Shown here piece by piece: positions 8,801 through 17,859 of a stretch of DNA of 64,000 bases (positions are counted from its first letter, which is position 1; each line of letters starts with the position of its first letter). A program made the translations under genes and the position numbers. This stretch comes from G965250275 sp965250275 (GTDB taxonomy: Bacteria > Pseudomonadota > Alphaproteobacteria > Rhodobacterales > Rhodobacteraceae): the NCBI GenBank assembly GCA_965250275.1, contig OZ252297.1:1922001-1986000 (forward strand). Reading direction: 5' to 3'. The notes below the pieces were generated by a model. The model ran no database searches. It was not told where the DNA came from and saw only the letters and a program-made list of their open reading frames with translations.

Positions 8801-9707
8801 CGGCCGCGGATACGCGGATCGAGCGCGTCACGCAGACCATCGCCGAGATAGTTCACGCTGAGCACGGTCAGGGAGATCGCCATGCCGGGCCAGAACACGC
8901 GCTCGGGGTATTGCTGCAGGTAGTCTGTCGCATCAAACAGCAGTCGGCCCCATGTCGGGAAGTCCGGGGGAAAGCCGAGCCCAAGGAAGCTCAGTGTGCT
9001 TTCGGTGATGATCGCGTTGGCGATGCCCAGCGTGGCCGAAACCATGATCGGCGAGAGCACATTAGGCAGGATATGCCGGGTGATCAGTTTCGAATTGGTT
9101 GTGCCAATCGAGCGGGCGGCCAGCACAAACTCCCGTTCTTTGAGTGCCAGTACGTCGCCTCGCACGATACGCGCCGTCGGCATCCAACTGGTGATCCCGA
9201 TGGCACAAACGATCAGGATGAAGATGCCTTGCTCGGGCCCGAAGGCCGCGTTCAGCGGCTCGCGAAACAGCAGCATCATGACCAGCAGCAGCGGCAAGAG
9301 CGGCAGAGCAAGAAACAGGTCCGTCAAGCGCATCAGCGGGCCGTCCAGCCGCCGGAAAAAGCCCGCGGTGACGCCTACGAAAGTGCCCAGTGAGAGTGCC
9401 ATGAGCATTGCGGTGATACCCACCGCAACCGAGGTCTGACCGCCCGCCATCATGCGTGCGAACGCACGCGGCCCAACTGGTCGGTCCCAAAGGGATGGGC
9501 CAGACTGGGGCCCAGGTTGCGGGAGCGGATGTCGATGAAGGTCGGATCGTACGACCAGAACAGCGGCCCAAGAAACACCCACAGCACGATCACGATGAAC
9601 AGGATGCCGCCCCAGAGCGCGCCACGGTGGTTCTTGAACTGGTCCCACACGTCCAGCCATTGGCTGCGGGGCGGTTTGGCCGGGGCAGGTTGGCTGAGTT
9701 CAGTCAT
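8797..9707 (-). pseudogene. Oligopeptide-type ABC permease (OppC/DppC class), frameshifted
   Basis: Second inner-membrane permease of a peptide-type ABC importer, split into two frames. Frame one starts at the ATG at 9705-9707, overlapping the oppB-type stop by eight bases, and reads an OppC N-terminus up to HPFGTDQLGR, then hits a stop at 9450. The other frame continues FARMMAGGQTSVAVG and runs intact to the TAA at 8797-8799, including the permease EAA-like loop region and the end DALDPRIRGR. The family consensus GTDQLGRD-x-FAR is restored by one inserted base between 9466 and 9467, and 911+1 bases then give exactly 303 residues plus stop. The break lies inside a perfect 16-base palindrome (9454-9469). 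Either a true recent deletion or a sequence error. Confidence 0.88.
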
Positions 9708-10707
9708 AGCGGATCCTCGGGTCCAGCAGGCCGTAGAGCACGTCTGCCACAAGGTTAAAGAGCACGATCAGCACGGCGAAGATAAAGGTCAGGGTCTGGA
9801 CCATGGGAAGGTCGTTGGCCTGCAACGCACCAATCAGAAGCTGGCCGATCCCGTTTACCTTGAACACCTGCTCGGTGATGATCGCCCCGCCGAAAATGGC
9901 CGGTACGCCCAAAGCGATGACGGTCACCACGGGGATCATCGAATTGCGGAGGACATGCACCATGACGACGGTGTATTCGCTCAACCCTTTGGCGCGGGCC
10001 GTACGAACATAATCCTGATTGAGGTTGTCCAGCATTGAGCCGCGCATGAACCTGCTCAGTTGGGCGGTAATCTGCAGGGCCAGCACCATCACCGGCATAA
10101 TCATCTGCTGTAGCTGTTTGACGAAACTGTCCCAATCGTTGACCACCAGTGTTGTGTCATAGATCGAGGGGAACCAGCCCAGGTTGACCGAAAAGATCAC
10201 GATGACCAGCACGCCAGAGAAAAACGGTGGCACCGAAAACCCGATCATCGAGACAAATGTACCGGCCTGATCGAAGATCGAGTACTGCCGGTAGGCGGAA
10301 TAGATACCGATGGGCAGGGCGATCAGGATCGCGACAACATAGGCCGTGCCGACAACCCACAGGGTCTGCGGGATGCGCTGAACGACGATGTCCATCACCG
10401 GCGAACGGGTCTGCCAGGAGATCACGCGCAGGTCACCTTCGGAGAAGGAGGTGCCGAACATGTGGTCGATCAGGACCTGGGGTTCAATCCAGAAGAACTG
10501 AACAATCCACTTCCAGAAGCGCACATAGAGCGGCTCGCCAAGGCCAAGGGCCTCGCGCATTTTCTCTTTGACATCAGGTGGTACTGTCAGCGGGACCTGC
10601 GCCATCGGGTCGCCGGGCGCCAGCTCCAGCAGCAGGAATATGACAAGAGATATGAACAAAAGCGTCGGGACAGCCAGGACCAATCGTCGAATGGTAAATG
10701 TCAGCAT
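9700..10707 (-). CDS. Oligopeptide-type ABC transporter permease (OppB/DppB class)
   Basis: 335-residue inner-membrane permease of the peptide/nickel importer family. It begins with the class-typical membrane start MLTFTIRRLVLAVPTLLFIS followed by LLLELAPGDP, has about six membrane helices, and ends LYGLLDPRIRYD, as OppB/DppB proteins do. Its binding-protein gene lies 85 bases upstream on the same strand and the broken second permease overlaps its end. It would pair with that permease and with the fused ATPase encoded divergently at 12773. Substrate unknown; peptides or N-acyl amino acids are likely given the neighbouring hydrolases. Confidence 0.93.
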   Translation of the reverse strand: MLTFTIRRLVLAVPTLLFISLVIFLLLELAPGDPMAQVPLTVPPDVKEKMREALGLGEPLYVRFWKWIVQFFWIEPQVLIDHMFGTSFSEGDLRVISWQTRSPVMDIVVQRIPQTLWVVGTAYVVAILIALPIGIYSAYRQYSIFDQAGTFVSMIGFSVPPFFSGVLVIVIFSVNLGWFPSIYDTTLVVNDWDSFVKQLQQMIMPVMVLALQITAQLSRFMRGSMLDNLNQDYVRTARAKGLSEYTVVMVHVLRNSMIPVVTVIALGVPAIFGGAIITEQVFKVNGIGQLLIGALQANDLPMVQTLTFIFAVLIVLFNLVADVLYGLLDPRIRYD

Positions 10708-10756
10708 CCCTGGGCGCCTTTGCAGCTAGCTCTTGATTGTGTGGTAGGTGAAGGTT

Positions 10757-10783
10757 GGCCTGCCCTGACAAGCAGGACAGGCC
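10757..10783 (-). other. Intercistronic stem-loop between binding-protein and permease genes
   Basis: On the minus strand, GGCCTGTCCTG and CAGGGCAGGCC (arms 10773-10783 and 10757-10767) form an 11-pair stem with one G-T pair and a five-base loop. No T-run follows. Such stem-loops after binding-protein genes commonly stabilise the upstream mRNA and lower expression of the permeases; that role is inferred here. Confidence 0.6.
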
Positions 10784-10792
10784 GGGGTCTGA

Positions 10793-12499
10793 TCAGGAAT
10801 CGTCCTTGCGATACCAGTCTGCAGCGTTCCACAGTTCGCTGTCCCAGACGTTCAGAACAACGCCGCCCAGCGAGTTGGCGTGGGCCGACAGACGACCACG
10901 GTGCACTAGCGGGATCATCCCGCCGTTTTCGACCATGATGTCGTTCAGGCGTTTGCCGATCTCTGCGCGTGCTTCCAGACCGGCGGTCTGGGTGAGCGTG
11001 GCGTGCAGCGAGTCGAACTCATCGTTGCAGAAGCGGCTGATGTTTTCACCCTGCCACTGCGAGGCCGGCGAAGGAGCCTTGTCGCACAGACCGTTGCCCA
11101 GGTAAGACTGCGGGTCGGTGCCGTTGAAGGTGTTCGCGTACATCTCGACGTCCGCATAGAACTTCTGGAAGGTGTCGGGCGAACCCGGATCCCCGCCGAA
11201 GAAGACCGACGCGTTGATGTTCCGCAACTCGGTTTCGATGCCGATTTCGCTCCACCACTGTTTGATCAGGGCCTGGAAGTCCTGACGCACAGCGTTGGTC
11301 GATGTCTGATACACGATGCTCATGGGCTTGCCGTCCGGGGTCTCCCGCACGCCGTCGCCGTTGGTGTCTTTGTAGCCTGCATCATCCAGCATCTTGTTGG
11401 CGGCCGCGAGGTCCTGTGTATCGCAGCTGAAGGTGTCGGAGTTGAACGCAGCCGGTGCAGGCACCCAGTTACAGGTGACCTTACCCGCCTTGCCATAGCC
11501 GATTTCCACCAGCAGAGGCCGGTCGATTGCCAGCGACATCGCTTTGTAGACCGCCGGATCGCTCAGGAACGGATGAGGACGGATGACCGAACGCTCGTCC
11601 GGGCCAAGAGCCGGATCAGGGTTGGTCTGGTTCAGCATCAGCCGCTCGACCAGCGGACCAAAGCCCGCAACCGGCGTGCCTTTGCCGCCTGCTTCCATGC
11701 GGGCGATCACGTCAGGCGCCAGCTGCAGGTTCCACGCGTAGTCGAACTCACCCGTTTCCATCACTGCGCGGCCGGCAGCAGTAGCATCGCCACCGCCTTT
11801 GAACGTCAGCGTTGCGAACGCAGGTTTGGCCGGATCGCGGTAGTTGGGGTTGGCCGACATGGTGATCACGTCGTTGGGCTTGAACTCGTCCACAACGAAC
11901 GGTCCGGTCCCAATCGGGTTGAAGTTCGCGTCCGTGCACTCGGGTGCCTTGGCACCCATACAGTCGGCAAACTGGGCTGCCTGAATGATCGGGCTTTCGC
12001 CGCCCACAAACGGTCCGTAGGGGAACGGTGTGGCCTTGTCGAAAGTCACTTTGACCGTCAGGTCATCGACAACCTCGACCGATGACACCCCTTCGAACTT
12101 GGTCAGCTGCGCGCAGCCGCCATCGGGGTCCATGCAGTAGTCGGCGGTGAACTTGACGTCATTCGCGGTGAACGGCGTGCCATCGGACCACAGAAGTCCG
12201 GGTTTGATCTTCCACGTGATCGACATCAAGTCGGACGTGACGCCGCCATTGTCCACGGTGGGGATCTCTGACGCCAGATACGGCACCATCTCGCCGTTTT
12301 GGTCGTAGCGGGCCAGTGGTTCGATCACAAGCGATGCGGACTCAACGTCCTTGGTGCCGCCCGACAGGAACGGGTTCAGGATCGACGGGGCTTGCCAATA
12401 GATGATACTGACATTGCCGTCAGACCCACGTTCGGCCATGGCCATTGGGGCCAGCGCCATGCTGGCTGCAGCGCCGAGCATTAGGGCTCTAAGCTTCAT
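10793..12499 (-). CDS. Periplasmic oligopeptide-type substrate-binding protein (SBP family 5)
   Basis: 568-residue exported binding protein of a peptide-type ABC importer. A clear Sec signal (MKLRALMLGAAASMALAPMAMA, cut after about residue 22) precedes a family 5 solute-binding body with YWQAPSILNPF near the N-terminus, LVIEPLARYD, and the WKIKPGLLWSDGTPFTANDV motif diagnostic of DppA/OppA proteins. The ATG at 12497-12499 is chosen because GGAG lies six bases upstream and the signal peptide starts there. It heads the minus-strand group binding protein - permease - broken permease and is divergent from the ATPase gene. The ligand cannot be named from the sequence. Confidence 0.92.
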   Translation of the reverse strand: MKLRALMLGAAASMALAPMAMAERGSDGNVSIIYWQAPSILNPFLSGGTKDVESASLVIEPLARYDQNGEMVPYLASEIPTVDNGGVTSDLMSITWKIKPGLLWSDGTPFTANDVKFTADYCMDPDGGCAQLTKFEGVSSVEVVDDLTVKVTFDKATPFPYGPFVGGESPIIQAAQFADCMGAKAPECTDANFNPIGTGPFVVDEFKPNDVITMSANPNYRDPAKPAFATLTFKGGGDATAAGRAVMETGEFDYAWNLQLAPDVIARMEAGGKGTPVAGFGPLVERLMLNQTNPDPALGPDERSVIRPHPFLSDPAVYKAMSLAIDRPLLVEIGYGKAGKVTCNWVPAPAAFNSDTFSCDTQDLAAANKMLDDAGYKDTNGDGVRETPDGKPMSIVYQTSTNAVRQDFQALIKQWWSEIGIETELRNINASVFFGGDPGSPDTFQKFYADVEMYANTFNGTDPQSYLGNGLCDKAPSPASQWQGENISRFCNDEFDSLHATLTQTAGLEARAEIGKRLNDIMVENGGMIPLVHRGRLSAHANSLGGVVLNVWDSELWNAADWYRKDDS

Positions 12500-12515
12500 G
12501 ATGCACTCCATGTTG

Positions 12516-12553
12516 GACACATTCGTGTCTCTTGGTTGATCGCAGGAACTGCG
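12516..12553. promoter_or_regulatory. Two small inverted repeats in the divergent importer control region
   Basis: GACAC-ATTC-GTGTC (12516-12529) and CGCAG-GAA-CTGCG (12541-12553) lie just upstream of the binding-protein ribosome site, within the 273-base region between the two divergent transcripts. Their placement suits a regulator binding site, but the arms are only five bases, so chance is possible. Confidence 0.3.
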
Positions 12554-12715
12554 ACTTTGAGGTCGTGCCGTGTCTGGGGTGAAGCAATTGGAAATCGGGC
12601 CAAAATTCTTGATGACCTAAACCGATTTGCCCCCCCTGGACGCCGGATACCTGACCATCGAAACAGAGTTTTCGGAAAATGCAAGCCTTGGCGTGTCGAT
12701 TTCGGGCGTTGGGGT

Positions 12716-12743
12716 TTGACACGGGTCCCACGGTCGCCATAGC
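12716..12743 (+). promoter_or_regulatory. Candidate promoter for the fused ABC ATPase gene
   Basis: A consensus TTGACA (12716-12721) is followed after 16 bases by CATAGC (12738-12743), about 30 bases before the GTG start of the ATPase gene. The -35 is perfect and the -10 fair. Confidence 0.5.
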
Positions 12744-12772
12744 GTTTGTCATTAAGGCAAAAGGGGGCGCGT

Positions 12773-14686
12773 GTGCTGGATCAACCAATTGCGCAGATCA
12801 AAAACCTTCGGGTGGATTTTCAGACCAAGGATGGAATGGTAACAGGCGTCAAAGATGTCTCTTTCGACATCAACGTCGGTGAAACCGTTTGCGTGGTTGG
12901 TGAATCGGGATCGGGCAAGTCCGTGACATCGCTGTCTTTAATGCGGCTCGTGGAGTTCGGCGGCGGTCATATCGAAAGCGGCAGGCTGCTCTTTGACCGC
13001 CGTGACGGTGACGATCTGGACGTGGCGGATGCCAATCAGGACATCATGCGGCACATTCGTGGCAACGAGATCGGCATGATCTTTCAGGAGCCGATGACGG
13101 CGCTCAATCCCGTGTTCACGGTGGGACGCCAGCTGACCGAAGGGTTGCGGGTCCATATGGGCCTCAGCCGCGTGCAGGCGGACGAGCGGGCGTTAGAACT
13201 CATGCGGCAGGTGCGTATCCCGGAACCGGAGCGCCGCCTGAAACAGTATCCGCACGAGTTGTCGGGCGGCATGCGTCAGCGCGTGGTCATTGCGATGGCG
13301 CTGGCCTGCGAGCCGCGTTTGTTGATTGCGGATGAGCCGACAACCGCGCTGGACGTGACCATCCAGGCCGAAATTCTCGCCCTGATGGATCGTCTGAAGC
13401 GCGAGACCGGAACGGCGGTGATGTTCATCACCCACGACATGGCGGTGGTCGCCCAGATGGCGGATCGCGTGGTGGTGATGTTCCGCGGGAACAAAGTCGA
13501 AGAGGGACCGGTCGAGAAGATCTTTGAAGATCCGCAGCATGACTACACCAAGGCGCTGCTGGCCGCTGTCCCGAAGCTGGGCGAAATGCGGGGCAAAGCG
13601 AACCCCGAACCCATGAAACTGCTTGGCGTCGAGGGGCAAAAGATCGACCCGATCAAGGGGACCGACGAGGTGCTGTTGTCGGTCAAGAACCTGATCACGC
13701 GTTTTCCGGTCAAAGGCGGGTTCTTTCGCCGGACCATCGCCAATGTGCATGCGGTGGAGGACGTGTCGTTTTCTCTGAACCGGGGGCGGACCCTGTCGCT
13801 GGTGGGCGAATCCGGGTGCGGAAAGTCGAGTGCCGGGCGGTCCATCCTGCGCCTGGTCGAGCCTCTGTCCGGAGAAATCAATCTCGACGGCAAGGACATC
13901 ATGCAACTCAACCCTGGGGATTTGCGACAGGCCCGGTTGGACATGCAGATGATCTTCCAGGACCCGTTCGCGTCGCTAAACCCGCAGATGCAGCTGATGG
14001 ATCAGGTGGCGGAGCCGATGCGCAATTATGGGACCGCAGCGGGCTCTGAAATCGGGGATCGCGTGGCCAACCTGTTCGATCGGGTCGAGCTGCCAAGAAG
14101 CTTCATGCGCCGGTATCCGCACGAGATGTCCGGCGGGCAGCGACAACGCATCGCCATTGCCCGGGCTCTGGCGCTCAATCCAAAGTTGATCATCGCCGAC
14201 GAAGCTGTTTCGGCGCTGGATGTTTCGGTGCAGGCGCAGGTGCTGAACCTGATGATGGAACTGCAGGCGGACCTCGGACTGAGCTACCTCTTCATCTCGC
14301 ACGACATGGCCGTTGTGGAACGGGTCAGTCACGATGTCGGTGTGATGTACCTGGGACGGATTGTGGAACTCGGTCCGCGCGCCCGCGTTTTCGAGAACCC
14401 GCAGCATCCTTATACCCAGGCCTTGATGAAGGCGGTGCCCATCGCTGATCCGCGTCGCAGAAAGTCCGAAAAAGATTTGAATTTCAAGCCGATACCGTCG
14501 CCAATTCATCCAGTCGATTTTGTGCCCGGACCTTCGGTTTATGACGAGGTCGAGCCGGGGCATTACGTGCTTGAGGGCGAATGGGGCGGATTTGATCGGA
14601 CTCGGGAAATCGTGGACGTTGAAGACCGTCTGCGTGAAGGAATCGCCGAAGCCGAAGGCGCGATCGGTCGTCGTCTGCATGACTGA
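12773..14686 (+). CDS. Fused double ATPase of an oligopeptide-type ABC importer (OppD-OppF type)
   Basis: 637-residue cytoplasmic ATPase with two complete nucleotide-binding domains in one chain. Domain one has Walker A GESGSGKS, signature LSGGMRQRV and Walker B LLIADEPTTALD; domain two has GESGCGKS, MSGGQRQRIA and LIIADEAVSALD. Each is followed by the peptide-importer tail (for example NPQHPYTQALMKAVP). The fusion is common in alphaproteobacteria. The start is the GTG at 12773, placed by an AAAAGGGGG ribosome site; the earlier in-frame TTG has none. It is divergent from the binding protein and permeases, which it would energise, and argE-like 14720 follows after 33 bases. Confidence 0.94.
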   Translation: MLDQPIAQIKNLRVDFQTKDGMVTGVKDVSFDINVGETVCVVGESGSGKSVTSLSLMRLVEFGGGHIESGRLLFDRRDGDDLDVADANQDIMRHIRGNEIGMIFQEPMTALNPVFTVGRQLTEGLRVHMGLSRVQADERALELMRQVRIPEPERRLKQYPHELSGGMRQRVVIAMALACEPRLLIADEPTTALDVTIQAEILALMDRLKRETGTAVMFITHDMAVVAQMADRVVVMFRGNKVEEGPVEKIFEDPQHDYTKALLAAVPKLGEMRGKANPEPMKLLGVEGQKIDPIKGTDEVLLSVKNLITRFPVKGGFFRRTIANVHAVEDVSFSLNRGRTLSLVGESGCGKSSAGRSILRLVEPLSGEINLDGKDIMQLNPGDLRQARLDMQMIFQDPFASLNPQMQLMDQVAEPMRNYGTAAGSEIGDRVANLFDRVELPRSFMRRYPHEMSGGQRQRIAIARALALNPKLIIADEAVSALDVSVQAQVLNLMMELQADLGLSYLFISHDMAVVERVSHDVGVMYLGRIVELGPRARVFENPQHPYTQALMKAVPIADPRRRKSEKDLNFKPIPSPIHPVDFVPGPSVYDEVEPGHYVLEGEWGGFDRTREIVDVEDRLREGIAEAEGAIGRRLHD

Positions 14687-14719
14687 GGTCACCCGCAATC
14701 GCGCACGGTTGGAGCCAAA

Positions 14720-15898
14720 ATGACCCGGCGGTTGTCGCCTCTTGAGCTGATGGAAAAACTCGTGTCGTTCCCGACGGTCAGTCGCGACAGCAACCTGCCT
14801 CTGATCGACTGGGTCGAAGACTACCTGCAAAGCCACGGAATCACAGCGCATCGTTGGCCGGACCCGGATCAGCCCGAAAAAGCGGCGCTGTTCGCTCATG
14901 TGGGCCCCTGGGAAGACGGGGCAGTGGTCCTGTCCGGACATACCGACGTCGTGCCGGTCGATGGTCAGGACTGGACCAGCGATCCCTGGACCGTTGTCGA
15001 GCGCGACGGTAGGTATTTTGGCCGCGGCACATGTGACATGAAAGGCTTCGATGCGTTGGCCATCTGGGCGTTGGTTGAGGCGCAATTTGCGGGCGTTCAG
15101 CGACCGCTGCAGCTGGCGCTCAGTTTCGACGAGGAAGTCGGCTGCACCGGGGCACCGCCGATGATCGAAGCGATGCAACCCGTCCTGCCCAAAGGAAGTG
15201 CCGTGATCGTAGGTGAGCCTTCCATGATGAAAGCTGTTACGGGGCACAAGGGCGGGCAGGGGTTCAACACTCACGTCGTCGGTTTTGAGGTGCACAGCTC
15301 AATTATGCACACGGGTGTGAATGCGATCATGTCCGGCGCGCGCGTCATCGATTGGGCCAACCAGATGAATGCCGCCAACATGGCCCGTCCGCCCAGCGAG
15401 CTGGCGGCGATGTTCGACCCGCCCTACACGACCTGTCATGTCGGCATGATTTCTGGTGGGACAGCACACAACATCACAGCCAAGGACTGCCACTTCGCGA
15501 TGGATTTTCGCGTCGTGCCTGGCGAGAGCACGCAGCAGTGGAAAGAGGCCTATGTTGCGCATGTGCGCGCTATTGAGGCAGAGATGCAGGCCCAGCATCC
15601 TGATGCCCGTATCGATCTTTCGCCGCGTTTCGATGTTCCGGCCCTTACGCCCGAAGTCGAGGGGGAGGCCGAACGGCTGGTGCGCCAGATCACCGGCGAC
15701 AATGCGACGCATGTGGTCAGTTATGGAACCGAGGCGGGGCAGTTTCAGGTTGCTGGATATTCCGCGGTGGTGTGTGGCCCCGGAGACATTGCGCAGGCCC
15801 ATCAGCCGGACGAGTTCATTTCCGTTGAACAGTTCGAGGCGGGCATCGCGTTTATGACTGATTTATTGCAGTATTTGAATATGAATCGCGAAACCTGA
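14720..15898 (+). CDS. argE: Acetylornithine deacetylase-like M20 peptidase (ArgE/DapE class)
   Basis: 392-residue zinc-dependent hydrolase of family M20A. Visible motifs are the metal ligands in SGHTDVVPVDG (with the following DPW) and GRGTCDMKGFDA, the catalytic glutamate pair in SFDEEVGCTG, and a C-terminal histidine in IAQAHQPDEFIS. Sequence resembles ArgE, which releases acetate from N-acetylornithine. Because it sits directly behind a peptide importer ATPase (33 bases) and before four other amidohydrolases, it may in practice deacylate an imported N-acyl amino acid instead of serving arginine synthesis. The ATG has GGAGCC upstream. Confidence 0.85.
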   Translation: MTRRLSPLELMEKLVSFPTVSRDSNLPLIDWVEDYLQSHGITAHRWPDPDQPEKAALFAHVGPWEDGAVVLSGHTDVVPVDGQDWTSDPWTVVERDGRYFGRGTCDMKGFDALAIWALVEAQFAGVQRPLQLALSFDEEVGCTGAPPMIEAMQPVLPKGSAVIVGEPSMMKAVTGHKGGQGFNTHVVGFEVHSSIMHTGVNAIMSGARVIDWANQMNAANMARPPSELAAMFDPPYTTCHVGMISGGTAHNITAKDCHFAMDFRVVPGESTQQWKEAYVAHVRAIEAEMQAQHPDARIDLSPRFDVPALTPEVEGEAERLVRQITGDNATHVVSYGTEAGQFQVAGYSAVVCGPGDIAQAHQPDEFISVEQFEAGIAFMTDLLQYLNMNRET

Positions 15899-16047
15899 CT
15901 CGCTTGCTGCATCACAGCATTCGACATGGTTTCACGCGAGATTTGTGCGGCGCATCTTGCCCGGACCACGGGCGTGATCGCGGAAAACTGCCGCGCAGTT
16001 CACAATCTCTTAACCGCTTCCATGCACGGATTTGCCGGCTTCACCTT

Positions 16048-16076
16048 TTGTGGGATGAGATTTCGATCCCTATATA
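16048..16076 (+). promoter_or_regulatory. Promoter candidate for the MarR-type gene
   Basis: TTGTGG (16048-16053) and TATATA (16071-16076) are 17 bases apart and lie about 28 bases before the regulator start. The 206-base gap 15899-16104 that contains it shows no other clear feature. The good spacing makes this one of the better promoter calls in the window. Confidence 0.5.
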
Positions 16077-16104
16077 CGCGGTGGGCAACCACAAGGGGAC
16101 GGAA

Positions 16105-16575
16105 ATGCAAGTGACGATCGGCCAGCACCACCACAAAACAGACGCAGATACAGAGACGCTTCCACTGCCTATGCAGATGATTTTGGCGGGGCGGACTCTG
16201 GAGGCTCTGTCGGACGACATGTTTCGGGAACTCGGGGCAAAGTCAGAGTTGATCCTGCCCCTGATTCTCATCGGGTCAGAGCCTGGCAAAAAGCAGAGCG
16301 ACTATGCGCAAAAGCTCTGTCAGGACGTCACGACCTTTGGCCGGTATGCGGATCGTCTGGACCGTATGGGACATATCCGGCGCGAAAGATCCCGCGACGA
16401 CCGGCGTGCCATGTCGCTTCACCTGACCCCTTCCGGCGAGGCTCTGGTCCGGTCGGCCCGCGCGCGTTTTGCGCTGATCGAGCGGGAAATGACGGCCCTT
16501 GTCGGAACCGATACGGCCTCGCGCTACGGTGCGACACTGGAGCAACTCCTGGGCTGGGCGGTCGCGGCTGAATAG
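16105..16575 (+). CDS. MarR-family transcriptional regulator
   Basis: 156-residue winged-helix protein. The C-terminal two thirds match the MarR layout: a helix-turn-helix around residues 70-95 and a wing with RRERSRDDRRAMSLHLTPSGEALV (the DxRxx-L-TxxG pattern) at about 90-113, followed by a long dimerisation helix. The N-terminus is histidine-rich (residues 8-10). The ATG at 16105 has GGGGACGG upstream. It lies between the argE-like gene and the first of four M20 amidohydrolases (69 bases), so it is the obvious candidate regulator of that array and perhaps of the importer. Ligand unknown. Confidence 0.85.
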   Translation: MQVTIGQHHHKTDADTETLPLPMQMILAGRTLEALSDDMFRELGAKSELILPLILIGSEPGKKQSDYAQKLCQDVTTFGRYADRLDRMGHIRRERSRDDRRAMSLHLTPSGEALVRSARARFALIEREMTALVGTDTASRYGATLEQLLGWAVAAE

Positions 16576-16644
16576 CCGCGCCATCCGGTTTGCATCCTGT
16601 CTCGTCCTATGGTTGGGTCTGGGCGTTGACAGGGGGGAGTGCTG

Positions 16645-17811
16645 ATGCCTGTAAAGAACCGTCTTGCCGAGATGCATCCGGAAATCACAGGATGGCGGCA
16701 CCACCTGCATGCACATCCCGAGCTTGATTTTGCAGTGCACGAAACGGCGTCCTTTGTGGTCGACAAGCTGCGCGCCTTTGGCGTGGATGAGATCACCACT
16801 GGGATCGGGCAAACCGGCGTTGTGGCGGTGATCCGCGGCAAAACCGACACCAAGGGGGCGGTCATCGGGCTGCGCGCTGACATGGACGCGTTGCCCATTA
16901 CAGAAATCACTGATCTGCCTTATGCGTCCAAAACTCCCGGTTTGATGCATGCCTGCGGCCATGACGGACACACGTCGATGCTGTTGGGGGCCGCCCAGTA
17001 TCTGGCGGAGACGCGGAACTTCGATGGCACGGCAGTTCTGATCTTCCAGCCGGCCGAAGAAGGCGGCGGCGGCGGGCGCGAAATGTGCCGGGATGGCATG
17101 ATGGATCGCTGGGGCATCCAGGAAGTCTATGGCATGCACAATGCACCTGGCATGCCGGCTGGAAGCTTTGCGATCCGGCCCGGGCCGATCATGGCCTCTG
17201 CCGATCAGTTCGAGATCACGCTGGAAGGCAAGGGCGGGCACGCGGCGGCTCCGCACGAAGCTGTTGATGCCAACGTCGCGGCCGCGCATGTCATACTGGC
17301 GTTGCAATCGGTGGCCAGCCGCAATGTTGATCCGCTGAAGCAAGTTGTTGTCTCGGTGTGCACCCTGCGCTCGGATACAGAGGCGCACAATGTGCTGCCC
17401 CAGACCGTGCTGTTGCGGGGCACGGTGCGCGCACTCGATTCCGAGGTGCGGGACTTTGCCCAGAGACGGGTGGAAGACATCACCCGAATAACCGCCGAGG
17501 CTCATGGGTGTTCGGCGGAAATCGACTATGAACGCGGATACCCCGTTACGGTAAACAGCGACGCGCAGACAGAGTTTGCGGGCGATGTGGCGGAATCCAT
17601 CGCCGGCTCTGTGGTTCGGGATGTGGCGCCGATCATGGCGGGCGAGGATTTCTCATTCATGCTCGAGGAACGGCCGGGAGCTTACATCTTCCTCGGCAAC
17701 GGAGACAGCGCGCAGTGCCATCATCCGGCGTACAACTTTTGTGATGAGGCAATACCGTCGGGATGCAGCTGGTACGCCGAGATCATCGAGCGGCGGATGC
17801 CTGCCGGGTGA
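16645..17811 (+). CDS. M20D amidohydrolase / aminoacylase, copy 1 of 4
   Basis: 388-residue cytoplasmic metal-dependent amidohydrolase of the hippurate hydrolase / N-acyl amino acid hydrolase family. Key residues are visible: ADMDALP, HACGHDGHTSMLLGAA (metal Cys and His), FQPAEEGGGGG (Glu pair), MHNAPG and the C-terminal HHPAYNF. It cleaves an N-acyl group from an amino acid or similar compound; the exact substrate is unknown. The ATG at 16645 follows AGGGGGGAG at the right distance. It is the first of four tandem paralogues and shares with copy 2 the stretch SVC-x-L-(R/K)-SDT in the dimerisation domain. Confidence 0.92.
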   Translation: MPVKNRLAEMHPEITGWRHHLHAHPELDFAVHETASFVVDKLRAFGVDEITTGIGQTGVVAVIRGKTDTKGAVIGLRADMDALPITEITDLPYASKTPGLMHACGHDGHTSMLLGAAQYLAETRNFDGTAVLIFQPAEEGGGGGREMCRDGMMDRWGIQEVYGMHNAPGMPAGSFAIRPGPIMASADQFEITLEGKGGHAAAPHEAVDANVAAAHVILALQSVASRNVDPLKQVVVSVCTLRSDTEAHNVLPQTVLLRGTVRALDSEVRDFAQRRVEDITRITAEAHGCSAEIDYERGYPVTVNSDAQTEFAGDVAESIAGSVVRDVAPIMAGEDFSFMLEERPGAYIFLGNGDSAQCHHPAYNFCDEAIPSGCSWYAEIIERRMPAG

Positions 17812-17859
17812 CGAAACGCCGGTCAGCGAAGCCAACCGCATCAGCCAGAAAGTACTCCC

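Noticed and set aside
11003..12085. 360-codon open frame on the plus strand inside the binding-protein gene
   Set aside because: Antisense shadow of a gene with signal peptide and family 5 motifs.
13976..15295. 439-codon open frame on the minus strand across the fused ATPase and argE-like gene
   Set aside because: Antisense to two well-supported genes with full family motifs; the translated sequence is not protein-like.
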